From: Henriciella sp. AS95
GTDB lineage: Bacteria > Pseudomonadota > Alphaproteobacteria > Caulobacterales > Hyphomonadaceae
Length of the DNA stretch: 64,000 bases
NCBI RefSeq assembly: GCF_038900055.1
Contig: NZ_JBBMQM010000001.1
Location: 2,728,001 to 2,792,000, forward strand
Direction: 5' to 3'
Shown: positions 33,081 to 42,685 of the stretch, one piece after another
Position numbering within the stretch: the first letter of the stretch is position 1
Layout: each line of letters begins with the position of its first letter
Made by a program: the position numbers and the translations under genes
The notes under the pieces: generated by a model
What the model was told of the DNA's origin: nothing
Seen by the model: only the letters and a program-made list of their open reading frames with translations
The model's database searches: none

Positions 33081-34589
33081 CTACTCCGCGGCCACGACCT
33101 CCTGTGATTCGCCCTGCCCGGTTTCGGGCGCTTCATCGACTGCACGAAATTTCAGCACGCCATCATTGAGATTGGCATGCCGGAGCAGGAAAATATCCTT
33201 CACATAGTTCTGGTGGAGCTTCCACGGCAGCTCACGCCCCTGTTTCGGGAATTGGTCCATGACGCGTGTGACGTAGCCAGACGAGAAATCCAGCCAGGGC
33301 TCTTCGCCAATTTCGCCTTCAGCGACCGGGCGCACTTCGACAAATCGTTGCCGGTCCATGTATTTGAGAAGTCTCGTCACAAAATCAGCAGTAAGATCCG
33401 CCTTCAGCGTCCAGGACGCGTTGGTGTACCCGAAGGTTGAAGCGAGATTCGGAATAGTCTCGAACATGACGCCGCGATATCCGTGAATGTCGGACGCTTT
33501 TACAGCTTCGCCATCCACGACGACGTCCACTCCCCCGAGAAAGACGAGTTGAAGCCCCGTCGCCGAAACAATGATATCGGCGTCGAGCGTCTCACCTGAT
33601 TTCAGTTTGATGCCAGTCTCGGTAAACGTCTCAATATGATCGGTAACAACCGATGAGCTGCCTTCCTTTAAAGACAGGAACAGGTCACTGTCTGGGACGA
33701 GACAGAGCCGCTGGTCCCAGGGATTATAGGCAGGCGTGAAATGCGTATCGACATCGAAGTCCGGACCGAGTTCAGCCTTGGCCATGCCAATGATACGGTC
33801 CTTCGTCTTTTCAGGTTTTTTGCGCGCGAGATTGTAAAAAAACATCTGAAACAAGACGTTGCGCCACCGCGTGAGCCCATAGGCCAACTTCGACGGCAGG
33901 AAGGAGCGCAAACGATTCGCCATGGCATCTTCGGCGGGCCGCGACACTACATAGGTGGGGGAGCGCTGCAACATGGTGACATGCGCCGCGTCCTTCGCCA
34001 TCTCGGGCACCAGTGTCACCGCCGTCGCACCAGAACCGATGACCACAACCTTCTTGTCCTTGTAGTCGAGATCCTCTGGCCATTTTTGCGGATGAACAAT
34101 TGTGCCCTTGAATGAGTCTTCTCCAGGGAAGTCCGGCTTGTACCCACCTTCGTAGGAGTAATAGCCCGAGCACATATAGAGAAAGCGGCAGGTCAGGGTG
34201 TGAGTCGCGCCCGTTTTCGCGTCTTCTGATTCGACAGTCCATGTCGCGGACGGCGAATCCCAGCTGACTTTGCGGACGAGGTGGTTGTACCGGATGCGCT
34301 TGTCGATGCCGTTCTCGACGGCAGTGTCGCGCACGTATTTCAGGATGGACGGGCCATCCGCGATCGCCTTGCGCTCTTCCCACGGTTTGAAGTTGTAGCC
34401 GAGCGTATGCATGTCGCTGTCTGAGCGTATGCCGGGATAGCGGAAGATATCCCAGGTTCCGCCTATCGCATCGCGCCCTTCCAGGATTGCATAGGACTTG
34501 CCAGGGCATTTCTCCTGCAAGTGATAAGCGGCGCCAATACCGGACAGGCCGGCGCCGACGATCAGGACATCAAAATCGGGGTTGCTCAT
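33081..34589 (-). CDS. Baeyer-Villiger-type flavin monooxygenase (EthA-like)
   Basis: A 502-residue FAD/NADPH monooxygenase. FAD-binding VGAGLSG is at residues 11-17, the Baeyer-Villiger fingerprint FKGTIVHPQKWP at 160-171, and the NADPH-binding GSGATA at 185-190. GGTWDIFRYPGIRSDSDM and YNPWDQRLCLVPDSDLF are blocks it shares with the mycobacterial ethionamide activator EthA, from memory of that sequence. It probably inserts oxygen into ketones or oxidises sulfur. Gene position next to tRNA-His says nothing about substrate; the lipid cluster 6 kb away may be related. The start has weak upstream complementarity. Confidence 0.9.
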   Translation of the reverse strand: MSNPDFDVLIVGAGLSGIGAAYHLQEKCPGKSYAILEGRDAIGGTWDIFRYPGIRSDSDMHTLGYNFKPWEERKAIADGPSILKYVRDTAVENGIDKRIRYNHLVRKVSWDSPSATWTVESEDAKTGATHTLTCRFLYMCSGYYSYEGGYKPDFPGEDSFKGTIVHPQKWPEDLDYKDKKVVVIGSGATAVTLVPEMAKDAAHVTMLQRSPTYVVSRPAEDAMANRLRSFLPSKLAYGLTRWRNVLFQMFFYNLARKKPEKTKDRIIGMAKAELGPDFDVDTHFTPAYNPWDQRLCLVPDSDLFLSLKEGSSSVVTDHIETFTETGIKLKSGETLDADIIVSATGLQLVFLGGVDVVVDGEAVKASDIHGYRGVMFETIPNLASTFGYTNASWTLKADLTADFVTRLLKYMDRQRFVEVRPVAEGEIGEEPWLDFSSGYVTRVMDQFPKQGRELPWKLHQNYVKDIFLLRHANLNDGVLKFRAVDEAPETGQGESQEVVAAE

Positions 34590-34699
34590 AATGCTGTACC
34601 TACCAGTCTTGTGATCCGCGAACCTCCCTGTTCGCGGATTAGACTTCAGTGTAGCGCATTATCGCATATACCTCCAGAAAAGGTGACGCGTGCGTCAGA

Positions 34700-36097
34700 T
34701 TAGGCTTCGGGCCACGCACCCAGCGCGCGGTAAAGCGCGATGACATTGAGGTTTCTCGTCAACTCCGCCTGAATGAGTTGCTGACGCGCATTATAATAAA
34801 GCTGCTGGGAATCGAGAACCGACAGATAATCATCGACGCCGACCTGGAACCGCTCCTGCGACAGGTTCAGCGTGACTTCGGTATCATCCACAAGACGTGA
34901 CAAGGCGTCGACGCGTTCATCAATGGTGCGGGCAATGGCAAGCGCGTCTGCCGTATCTCGGAAGGCGAGTTGAATGGCCTGTTCATAGGAGGCCAGTGCC
35001 ACATCGCGTTGCGCCTGAGTGACCTCAAGGTTGGACTGGCGAGCGCCGCCATCAAAGATCGGAAGTGAGATCGACGGACCAAAACTGTAGCCGGCCGAGC
35101 CATCAAACAAGTCAGACAAATCAGAACTTGCGTAACCGACCCGTCCGGTCAGCGAGATCGACGGGAAGAAGGCAGCTCGCGCCGCCCCGACATTCGCATT
35201 CGCCGCCAATAGTTGGCGTTCTGCGGATTGCACATCAGGGCGCTTCAGCAGCACAAGCGAGGATTGGCCGACAGGCACATCATCAACAAGCGGAGACGGC
35301 GTAAGCTGCGCCGACGAATAGGTGCTCTGTGGCAGATCCGTCCCGACCACCAGGCGCAGAGCATTCAGGTCCTGTTCGACCCGAGCGGCAAACTGTGCCG
35401 CTTGCGCACGCGCTGTCTCAACACTTGCCGACGCACGGCGCACATCGAGCTGGGTCGCCACACCGGCCTGGAACAATTCATCGGTCAGCCCGAGCGATTC
35501 TGACTGCACTTCAACTGTGTCTTCAGCCAGCGCCAGAAGCGCCTTGTCCGCGGCAAGCTGCATCCAGATTTCGCCAACGGTCGCTGCAATGGCGATCTTG
35601 GCTGCGCGTTCGCCTTCTTCGCTCGCGAAGTAGGACTGCAGAGCCGCTTCATTCAGGCTTGCGACGCGGCCAAACAGGTCCAGCTCGTAAGCCGTGACCC
35701 CCAGCTGCGCAGTCGCGCTGTCACCGAACCCGCCGACGGCAGGCCCGCTATCGAAAGTGCCGCCTTCAGTAAGGCTGCCGGACGCGCTGAGCGTTGGCAG
35801 GCGCTGAGCCTGCGTGATGCCATAGCGGGCCCGCGCCAGCTGCACATTCGCTGCGGCAATGCGCAGGTCACGGTTTTCATCCAGCGCCAGGTTGACCAGA
35901 TTTCTGAGGTCGTCGGATAGATAGACGTTCTGCCAGACAAGCGGCTGAACTTCCGCGCCCGCTTCGTCGATGACGGGCAGAGCTTGCGGAATCGGAGCCT
36001 CCGGGCGCTCATACGGCTCTGTCACCGTCATACAGGCACTGAGGCTAAGCATGGCTGTCGCCAGGCTGGCCGAAAGGATCATGGGTTTCTTGCTCAT
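34700..36097 (-). CDS. RND efflux outer-membrane lipoprotein (OprM/NodT family)
   Basis: A 465-residue outer-membrane factor. The N-terminus MSKKPMILSASLATAMLSLSAC is a lipoprotein signal with Cys22. Two OEP repeats follow: the first with NRDLRIAAANVQLARARYGI, the second with LKRPDVQSAERQLLAANANVGAARAAFFPSISL (split over about residues 281-313). It forms the TolC-like exit duct of the pump and is last in the three-gene operon, overlapping the pump gene by four bases. Family identification is secure; drug range is not predictable. Confidence 0.93.
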   Translation of the reverse strand: MSKKPMILSASLATAMLSLSACMTVTEPYERPEAPIPQALPVIDEAGAEVQPLVWQNVYLSDDLRNLVNLALDENRDLRIAAANVQLARARYGITQAQRLPTLSASGSLTEGGTFDSGPAVGGFGDSATAQLGVTAYELDLFGRVASLNEAALQSYFASEEGERAAKIAIAATVGEIWMQLAADKALLALAEDTVEVQSESLGLTDELFQAGVATQLDVRRASASVETARAQAAQFAARVEQDLNALRLVVGTDLPQSTYSSAQLTPSPLVDDVPVGQSSLVLLKRPDVQSAERQLLAANANVGAARAAFFPSISLTGRVGYASSDLSDLFDGSAGYSFGPSISLPIFDGGARQSNLEVTQAQRDVALASYEQAIQLAFRDTADALAIARTIDERVDALSRLVDDTEVTLNLSQERFQVGVDDYLSVLDSQQLYYNARQQLIQAELTRNLNVIALYRALGAWPEA

Positions 36098-39000
36098 GCG
36101 GAGGCTTCCTCTCCGGTTTGTCGGCCAAGGGGCTTCTCGCCCGTCAGCTTTCGGATCATCACATAGAATAGCGGTGCAAACAGCAGGCCGAACACAACCG
36201 AGACGATAAGGCCGCCAAGCACGGCCGTGCCGATGGCCTGGCGTCCAGCGGCCCCTGCCCCGGAGCTGATTGCAAGCGGCAGCACACCGAAGCCAAAGGC
36301 AAAGCTTGTCATCAGGATCGGGCGAAGCCGCATCCGGACAGCTTCCTCGACGGCCTTGATCAGGCCGATGCCCTGCTTCTCCAGATTCCGGGCGAACTCG
36401 ATGATCAGGATGGCGTTCTTCGAGGCAAGACCGACCGTGGTCAGAAGGGCCACCTGGAAGAAGACGTCATTGTCGAGTCCGCGAAGATGAGCCGCGAGGA
36501 CGGCACCTGCAACGCCAAGTGGCGCCGTCAGAAGCACAGCAACCGGCACGGTCCAGCTCTCATAGAGCGCCGCAAGGCAGAGGAAGACGAACAGAAGGGA
36601 GATGATGTAGAGGAGCGTGGCCTGGTTGCCGGCCTCTCTCTCCTGCTTACTGATACCTGTCCATTCCATGCTTATACCGGGTTGCAGTTGGCCAACCAGC
36701 TCTTCCATCTTGCCCATCGCCACACCGGAACTGACGCCCGGCGCAGGCCCACCCTGAACATTGAGCGCAGGAAAGCCGTTATAGCGTTGCAGCTGCGGTG
36801 ACCCAAAGGTCCACTCGCTGGTCACGAATTCTTCGAGCGGCGCCATCTGGCCTGTCTGATTGCGAACATACCACTGGCCAAGATCGTCAGGCTGCATCCG
36901 GTCAGTTGCTTCACCTTGAACATAGACGCGTTTGATGCGCCCACGGTCAATGAAGTCGTTGACATAGGTACCGCCGAAAGCCGTCGACAGCAGGCTGGTG
37001 ATGTTTGAGGTATCGACGCCGAAAGCCTGCGCTTTCTGGTAGTCGATATTGATGTTGAATTGCGGACCGTCAGCAAGGCCGTTTGGACGCACACCCACCA
37101 GCTCAGGCTGCTGACTGGCCATGCCCAGAAGTTGTCCCTGGGCCTGGATCAGCGCGTCATGCCCAGCACCGCCGGTATCCTGAAGATACATGTCGAAGCC
37201 TGACGCGTTACCAAGTTCCTGGATCGGCGGAGGCACGATGGCGAAGATCTGAGCGTCGGTGTTCTGGCTGAAATAGCCGGTCGCGGCGCCAGCGATGGCA
37301 GACGCAGATTGGCCCGGACCAGTACGCTCTGACCAGTCATTCAACGCGGCGAAGGCAATACCATTGTTCTGACCGCGTCCGGCAAAGCTGAAGCCGGCCA
37401 GTGTGAAAATGCCATCGATGCTGTCTTCATGAGTATCATGGTAGTAATCATTCAAGTCACTCAGGACTTCCGCCGTCCGCTCCATGCTGGAGCCCGGCGG
37501 CAGCTGCACAAGCGAAATCACACGGCCCTGGTCTTCTTGCGGAAGGAAGGAAGTTGGCAGGCGCACGAAGCCGAACGCCATGACCGCGACAATGACAGCG
37601 AAGACTCCCGCAAAGATCCAGCGGCGGCGCAGGATACGGTCGACAACGCTACCATAACCGTCACGCAGACGATCAAATCCGTTATTGAACCAGACGGCCG
37701 GCTTTGCCAGAAAACCCTGCTTCTTGTCGTGGTTCGGCTTTTTCAAAATGGTCGCACAAAGCGCCGGCGAAAGGATGAGCGCGATCACCAGGGAGAGCGC
37801 CATGGCCGACACGATGGTCACCGAGAACTGGCGGTAGATGAGACCCGCAGAGCCGGGAAAGAAGGCCATTGGGATGAAGACCGCAGAGAGCACGACCACG
37901 ATGCCGATAAGGGCACCGGTGATCTGTCCCATGGATTTTCGGGTCGCCTCCACGGGGCCTAGACCGTCTTCTTCCATGACGCGTTCGACGTTCTCGACCA
38001 CGACGATGGCATCGTCGACAATGAGACCGATGGCGAGCACCATGGCGAACATGGTGAGCGTATTGATCGAAAAGCCGAGGACGAACAGCACCGTCATGAC
38101 GCCAAGCAACACGACCGGCACAGCGACCATGGGGATGAAGGATGCGCGCAGGCTCTGCAGGAAGACAAAGATGACGAGGAAGACGAGAACAACCGCCTCC
38201 ATCAGTGTCTTCTGAACCTCGTGAATGGAGGTCTCGATAAAGGGCGTGGAGTCGACCGGGAAAGCGAATTCAATGCCTTCGGGGAAGTCCGCCGCGATAC
38301 GGTCGACCTCTGCTTTGACCGCTTCCGCCGTGTCGAGGGCGTTGGCGCCGGTTGCGAGAGAGACCGCAAAACCCGATGCCGGATACCCATTGAACTTCGA
38401 TGTGAATGAGTAGAGTTCAGCGCCGAGCTCCACTTCAGCCACATCGCCGATGCGAACCGAGCCGCCTTCGGGCGTAGTGCGCAGGAGGAGATTGCGGAAC
38501 TCTTCCGGCGTACTGAGCAGTGACTGGAGCGTCACTGTCGCATTGATTTCCTGACCTTCGACAGCCGGCGCGCCGCCGAGCGAACCAGCCGACACCTGCG
38601 TGTTTTGAGCGCGGATTGCATTTATAACATCGCCCGGCACAAGGTCAAACTGGGTCATCTTGTCGGGGTCGAGCCAGATGCGCATCGCGTACTGGGAGCC
38701 GAACAGCTGGACCTGGCCAACGCCGTCGATACGACCGATGGTGTCGTACATGTTGCTGCGGATATAGTCGCCAAGATCGGTCTGGTCGTAAGTGCCATCT
38801 GGCGAATAGAGCGACGTGATCAATAGAAAGCCTGCGCTGGCCTTGTTTACCGTCACGCCCTGGCGCTGCACCGGTTCCGGAAGAAGCGGCGTCGCGAGCG
38901 ACAGCTTGTTCTGGACCTGAACCTGGGCAATGTCCGGGTCGGTCCCGGTTTCAAAGGTCAGCGTGATCGAGGCTTCGCCGGACGAACTGGACGAAGACGA

Positions 39001-39234
39001 GATATAGTCGAGCCCGTCGAGGCCTGTCATCTGCTGCTCGATGACCTGCGTCACCGAGTCCTCGACCGCCTTGGCCGACGCCCCCGGATAAATGGCCGCA
39101 ACGGAAATCGTTGTGGGTGCGATGTCTGGATATTGCGACACCGGAAGGGCGCGGAGCGACATGACGCCCGCCAACATGATGACGATTGCAATCACCCAGG
39201 CAAAGACCGGGCGGCTAATGAAGAAATTTGCCAT
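36094..39234 (-). CDS. RND multidrug efflux inner-membrane pump (AcrB/HAE1 family)
   Basis: A 1046-residue proton-driven transporter, full length for HAE1. It starts MANFFISRPVFAWVIAIVIM, the typical first helix. The proton-relay aspartates are present in helix four (LAIGLIVDDAIVVVENVER), and the partner Lys region appears in FPGSAGLIYRQFSVTI/SALVIAL-like segments. Two large periplasmic domains are rich in Gln and Gly. It pumps amphipathic compounds from the periplasm and inner membrane into the outer-membrane duct. The operon order is adaptor, pump, duct, with 12 bases between adaptor and pump. Confidence 0.96.
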   Translation of the reverse strand: MANFFISRPVFAWVIAIVIMLAGVMSLRALPVSQYPDIAPTTISVAAIYPGASAKAVEDSVTQVIEQQMTGLDGLDYISSSSSSSGEASITLTFETGTDPDIAQVQVQNKLSLATPLLPEPVQRQGVTVNKASAGFLLITSLYSPDGTYDQTDLGDYIRSNMYDTIGRIDGVGQVQLFGSQYAMRIWLDPDKMTQFDLVPGDVINAIRAQNTQVSAGSLGGAPAVEGQEINATVTLQSLLSTPEEFRNLLLRTTPEGGSVRIGDVAEVELGAELYSFTSKFNGYPASGFAVSLATGANALDTAEAVKAEVDRIAADFPEGIEFAFPVDSTPFIETSIHEVQKTLMEAVVLVFLVIFVFLQSLRASFIPMVAVPVVLLGVMTVLFVLGFSINTLTMFAMVLAIGLIVDDAIVVVENVERVMEEDGLGPVEATRKSMGQITGALIGIVVVLSAVFIPMAFFPGSAGLIYRQFSVTIVSAMALSLVIALILSPALCATILKKPNHDKKQGFLAKPAVWFNNGFDRLRDGYGSVVDRILRRRWIFAGVFAVIVAVMAFGFVRLPTSFLPQEDQGRVISLVQLPPGSSMERTAEVLSDLNDYYHDTHEDSIDGIFTLAGFSFAGRGQNNGIAFAALNDWSERTGPGQSASAIAGAATGYFSQNTDAQIFAIVPPPIQELGNASGFDMYLQDTGGAGHDALIQAQGQLLGMASQQPELVGVRPNGLADGPQFNINIDYQKAQAFGVDTSNITSLLSTAFGGTYVNDFIDRGRIKRVYVQGEATDRMQPDDLGQWYVRNQTGQMAPLEEFVTSEWTFGSPQLQRYNGFPALNVQGGPAPGVSSGVAMGKMEELVGQLQPGISMEWTGISKQEREAGNQATLLYIISLLFVFLCLAALYESWTVPVAVLLTAPLGVAGAVLAAHLRGLDNDVFFQVALLTTVGLASKNAILIIEFARNLEKQGIGLIKAVEEAVRMRLRPILMTSFAFGFGVLPLAISSGAGAAGRQAIGTAVLGGLIVSVVFGLLFAPLFYVMIRKLTGEKPLGRQTGEEASA

Positions 39235-39246
39235 GAGTTCGGTCTC

Positions 39247-40494
39247 TTATTCCGGGGTCGACTGGCTGGCGCCAGCATTGACCGAAGCCAGTTCGTCGGT
39301 TTGCGTTCCGATGACATTGACCGGAGCGCCGTCCCTGACATTCTGGAAGCCACTCACGATCACTTGGTCGCCGGGCGAAAGACCGTCGGTGACGATCCAG
39401 TTCGCTCCACTGGATTCCTGAATCTTGACATCCTTGCGTTGTGCCGTGCCCTCCTGGCTCGCAACAAAGACATAGCCATCGCCCTTCGGCGTGCGCTGAA
39501 CGGCCCGCTGCGGAACGAGATACACCCCATTATAGGACCCTGCAGCAAACTCTGATTTCACGAACATGCCCGGAAGAAGCAAACCGTCGGGATTTGGAAC
39601 CTGAGCCCGGATGATGACCGTACCGGCTTCCTGGTCGACGCTGACTTCCGTAAATTCGATCTGGCCACGGTGTTGATAGGCAGACCCATCCTCGAACCGG
39701 ACGGTAACCGGCACGCTCGCCGTCTCACCCAGCGTGCGAATCTCGCCATTTGCGACATCCTGCTTCCAGCGCAACACTTCGGCGCTTGATGCCGTCATGT
39801 CGACATAGATCGGATCAAGTTGCAGGATCCGGGCAAGAGGTGTCGCCTGGTTTGCTGTAACCAGCGCACCCGGTGTGACTGAGGATCGGCCAATCTGGCC
39901 ATCGATTGGGGCGCGAACATTTGTCCGCGCGAGATCGATCTTGGCGCGTTCAAGCGCAGCGCGCTGAATGCCGACCTCTGCAGCCGCCTGTTTCGATTCC
40001 GCGACAGCTTCGTCATAGGACTGCTGGCTAACGGCGTCGATATCAGCGAGGCGCTGAAAACGACCGGCGGTTTCCTGAGCGGTCGCGGCAGACGCTTCAG
40101 CGCGGGCCAAACCGGCCTTCGCGCTTTCAACAGCGGAGTAATATTCCGCGGAATCGATCTGATAAAGCGGCTGACCAGCTTTGACCTGCTCGCCCTCAGT
40201 AAACAATCTGTTCTGAATCAAGCCCGTTACCTGCGGACGAATTTCCGCTTGGGCAAAAGGCGTCGTACGTCCCGGCAGGGTGCGCACGCTCTCGACGGAG
40301 GCTGGCTCGGCTTTTATCACTTCGACGCGTGAGGCTTGCTGCTGCATCGCCTGTTGTTGCGGTTCAGCTGCGGCAGGATCATCGCCGCCGCAAGCGCTCA
40401 GCGCCAGAAGCGACGCGCCCGCAAGCGCGCCAGCTATCACTCGGCGAGCTGCCACACGGGTCAATATATCAGGGGAGGAAACCGGGAGGATCAT
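39247..40494 (-). CDS. RND efflux periplasmic adaptor (AcrA family) lipoprotein
   Basis: A 415-residue membrane-fusion protein with lipobox LLALSAC about 35 residues in. The lipoyl halves are seen in IRPQVTGLIQNRLFTEGEQVKAGQ (split near residues 75-98) and the later RAPIDGQIGRSSVTPGALV. The alpha-hairpin between them has A/E/Q-rich heptads (GLARAEASAATAQETAGRF). It links the pump to the outer duct. Start 40494 has GAAGGA upstream; a longer frame to 40515 is possible. It is the first gene of the operon, 95 bases from the divergent TetR gene. Confidence 0.93.
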   Translation of the reverse strand: MILPVSSPDILTRVAARRVIAGALAGASLLALSACGGDDPAAAEPQQQAMQQQASRVEVIKAEPASVESVRTLPGRTTPFAQAEIRPQVTGLIQNRLFTEGEQVKAGQPLYQIDSAEYYSAVESAKAGLARAEASAATAQETAGRFQRLADIDAVSQQSYDEAVAESKQAAAEVGIQRAALERAKIDLARTNVRAPIDGQIGRSSVTPGALVTANQATPLARILQLDPIYVDMTASSAEVLRWKQDVANGEIRTLGETASVPVTVRFEDGSAYQHRGQIEFTEVSVDQEAGTVIIRAQVPNPDGLLLPGMFVKSEFAAGSYNGVYLVPQRAVQRTPKGDGYVFVASQEGTAQRKDVKIQESSGANWIVTDGLSPGDQVIVSGFQNVRDGAPVNVIGTQTDELASVNAGASQSTPE

Positions 40495-40545
40495 TTCTTG
40501 TCCTTCTTCGCACACGTTTGCCTGTTTTCTGGTCTGAACATGCGC

Positions 40546-40574
40546 TTGCTTTTATAGAATGAACGTTCTATCTA
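40546..40574. promoter_or_regulatory. Candidate promoter and TetR operator between efflux operon and tetR
   Basis: On the plus strand TTGCTT and TATCTA are separated by 17 bases, a fair -35/-10 pair for the TetR gene. The spacer holds an imperfect palindrome with ends ATAGAA/TTCTAT around the perfect core GAACGTTC. That position suits TetR repressors that block both divergent promoters. The assignment is by eye. Confidence 0.55.
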
Positions 40575-40589
40575 ATGGTGCGTTGCAGC

Positions 40590-41228
40590 ATGTCAAGACA
40601 TACGAAGGCGGATTTAGTGCAAACAGCACACAAAACCATGACAGGGGCAGAAAAGCGGCGCGAAGCGCGGTGCGACCAGGTGTTGGACGCAGCGTCCGCC
40701 TGCTTCGTCGCGCACGGATTTCATGGTGCAGGCATGGCCAAGATCGCCAAACGCGCCAAGATGAGCGTCGGTCACATCTACCACTACTTCGAAAGCAAAG
40801 AGGCGATCATCGCTGCGCTTGTCGATCGTGAATCCGAACTGGTTGCTGAGCGCTTCGCGGAACTGGAATCGCTGCCGAGTGACGAGTTGGCAGCCGCTAT
40901 GGTCAATCGAGCCGAGGATATTGTGGCCACGAAGTCAGATGCATTCCAGTCTGCTCTCAACCTCGAAATCCAAGCCGAGGCACAGCGCAACCCTCAGATT
41001 GCGGCGATTATCCAATCGCACGACACGCACGTACGGTCTCTCCTGTCCAACATGATTAGCAATAAACTTGGCCTGACTGATGCTGACACCCGCACGGAAT
41101 TGCTGATGTCTCTTTTTGGTGGATTGGCGTCCCGCGTCCTGAGAAACCCGTCCCTACAGCGCGACGAGCTCATTCCGCTATTCAAGGAGCTGATGCAGAC
41201 GCTCCTCCACGAACCGGTTAATTCCTGA
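40590..41228 (+). CDS. TetR family regulator of the efflux operon
   Basis: A 212-residue TetR-type repressor. The HTH lies at MAKIAKRAKMSVGHIYHYFESKEAIIAALVDRE (split, about residues 49-81), with the usual YHYF-SKE end of helix three. The C-terminal ligand-binding part has DELAAAMVNRAEDI and LFGGLASRVLRNPSL, resembling AcrR-like sensors. It is divergent from the RND adaptor gene, so local repression of the pump with relief by pump substrates is likely. The start is uncertain: ATG 40590 is used, but GTG 40617 (after GAAGGCGGA) and ATG 40638 are possible. Confidence 0.88.
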   Translation: MSRHTKADLVQTAHKTMTGAEKRREARCDQVLDAASACFVAHGFHGAGMAKIAKRAKMSVGHIYHYFESKEAIIAALVDRESELVAERFAELESLPSDELAAAMVNRAEDIVATKSDAFQSALNLEIQAEAQRNPQIAAIIQSHDTHVRSLLSNMISNKLGLTDADTRTELLMSLFGGLASRVLRNPSLQRDELIPLFKELMQTLLHEPVNS

Positions 41229-41288
41229 ACAAAATCGCGCCTTGCGAGTTTGTCATGTCATGAGACTGACAAACAGAGCGGCCGCAGC

Positions 41289-41906
41289 ATGACTTCCTCA
41301 ACTGACGATCCACTCGAAAACGTGCTCGACCGAGCCATTGAGGATACGGACGGCGATAAGGTCACGTTCGGTGATCTGCTGGATCTGTTTGGCCACCGGT
41401 CGTTCGGTCCTGTCGTCGCCTTTCTAGGATTGCTCGTCGTCATTCCGCCCCTCGGGGCGATCCCGGGTCTGCCGGCCGTGATCGGCGTCGTCATCATCCT
41501 TTTCAGCGTTCAGATCGTCCTCGGTGCCGACCACATCTGGGTGCCAGGCTTCATCGAAAACCGGTCGATCGAAAAGAAGAAGCTGGAGGAAGCTGAGGAC
41601 CGCACCAAGAAGTGGCTGAAGCGAATTGATCGCATGATATCCGAGCGTCTGGGATTTCTGACCGGCCCTTGGGCGACTTACATCGCAGCAATCATCGTCA
41701 CAATACTGGCCGCACTGATGATCCCACTGGAACTCGTTCCTTTCGCAGTCGCTGCGCCGGGGCTTGCCATCACGATTTTCGGCTTGGCCTTCGTCGCGCG
41801 TGACGGCGTGCTCATGCTGATCGGCTATATCCTCGCCGCGATTGCGGCCGGGCTGACCGTGTTCATGGTTCCCTGGGGCACTTTTGCGGGCTGGTTCGGG
41901 GCTTAA
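41289..41906 (+). CDS. ExoD family membrane protein
   Basis: A 205-residue protein of the ExoD family (exopolysaccharide-related membrane proteins of alphaproteobacteria). The family core is VTFGDLLDLFGHRSFGPVVAFLGLLVVIPPLGAIPGLP (split, about 25-62), followed by helices and a cytoplasmic helix ENRSIEKKKLEEAEDR, then the final hydrophobic segments. ExoD was named for polysaccharide and alkaline-stress phenotypes in rhizobia; its biochemical role is open. The start at 41289 (MTSSTDD) is preferred to 41250. The last four bases overlap the stop of a converging TetR gene. Confidence 0.88.
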   Translation: MTSSTDDPLENVLDRAIEDTDGDKVTFGDLLDLFGHRSFGPVVAFLGLLVVIPPLGAIPGLPAVIGVVIILFSVQIVLGADHIWVPGFIENRSIEKKKLEEAEDRTKKWLKRIDRMISERLGFLTGPWATYIAAIIVTILAALMIPLELVPFAVAAPGLAITIFGLAFVARDGVLMLIGYILAAIAAGLTVFMVPWGTFAGWFGA

Positions 41907-42514
41907 GCTTTCTTCGCCATCAGCGGCGCGCAGAGCTTCTCGGCGAGATCGACCGTTTCCACAGCTTCAGCGACCAGATCAATCTCGCCCTCATCGTAGC
42001 GGCGCTGCACATATGAACTTCCGGACAAGAGCATCCCCGCCACCAGACGTGGCATGCCGCCCTGCTCTCCTGACATTCCAAAGTCTTCGGCCAACAGCTC
42101 GCACAGGCGATCTTCATACTGCACACGAATGCGCGACAGCTCTCCAAGGATAGATGGGTTGGCGTGACGGGTTCTTATAAATTCACGGTAGGAAAAGCTG
42201 CCGCTCGCAACCAGCCCTCCATACGACCATTTCAGCCAGCCGCGCCAGACGTCGAAGGCCGTGCTGTCGGGGTCGCGCTCCTCAAGCCACTCGGCAAACA
42301 AGTGATAATAATGATTGTCGCCGGCGCTCGCGAGTTCCTGTTTGGTCGCGAAGTGGCGGTACAGGGTCTGAACGTGGACTCCAGCGGCATCGGCGATCTC
42401 ATCGAGCGTCGCCTCATCATACCCTTTGGCGAAAAACACAGACTGCGCCGCCTGCACAAGCTTGCGCCGTGTTTCCGCTTTTCGTTTGGATCTAAGAGGG
42501 TATTTGACGGGCAT
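41903..42514 (-). CDS. TetR family regulator (paralogue 1, flanks the PQQ cluster)
   Basis: A 203-residue TetR repressor. The N-terminus YPLRSKRKAETRRKLVQAAQ leads to an HTH with ATLDEIADAAGVHVQTLYRHF. The C-terminal part is diagnostic of a small subfamily: FIRTRHANPSILGELSRIRVQYEDRLCELLAEDFGM and GMLLSGSSYVQRRYDEGEID, both split here. The same phrases recur in the second TetR at 50.8-51.4 kb, so they are paralogues. They bracket the haem/PQQ gene block. Its upstream region holds TATCACTAA, also seen near the second site (see regulatory entries). The ligand is unknown. Confidence 0.88.
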   Translation of the reverse strand: MPVKYPLRSKRKAETRRKLVQAAQSVFFAKGYDEATLDEIADAAGVHVQTLYRHFATKQELASAGDNHYYHLFAEWLEERDPDSTAFDVWRGWLKWSYGGLVASGSFSYREFIRTRHANPSILGELSRIRVQYEDRLCELLAEDFGMSGEQGGMPRLVAGMLLSGSSYVQRRYDEGEIDLVAEAVETVDLAEKLCAPLMAKKA

Positions 42515-42571
42515 ACGAATTCTAACCTTCAGTTCTCAATCCATTTTATCAAGCTTTGCTGTGCGCTTGCC

Positions 42572-42582
42572 TATCACTAATC
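42572..42582. promoter_or_regulatory. Shared TATCACTAA element upstream of TetR paralogue 1
   Basis: The 9-base word TATCACTAA occurs here, about 60-70 bases upstream of the TetR start, and again (opposite orientation) at about 50729-50737 upstream of the secreted lipoprotein gene. It could be a half-site for one of the two related TetR proteins. A 9-mer match alone is weak. Confidence 0.25.
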
Positions 42583-42640
42583 AAGGAATTGAGCGTTAAC
42601 GAGATTGAGCGGTTTGTTAACTATGTTGCAGTAATTTCCC

Positions 42641-42665
42641 GGAACACTTCTCGGGGTCGTCTGTT
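42641..42665 (+). promoter_or_regulatory. EcfG-type general stress promoter
   Basis: GGAAC (42641-42645), 16 bases, then TGTT (42662-42665), close to the alphaproteobacterial EcfG consensus GGAAC-N16/17-CGTT with one mismatch. It lies about 20 bases upstream of the start codon of the NepR-like gene. In this stress regulon nepR and ecfG are usually controlled by EcfG itself, so the pairing supports both assignments. Confidence 0.6.
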
Positions 42666-42685
42666 GTTTATGCAGAGATTGAGCC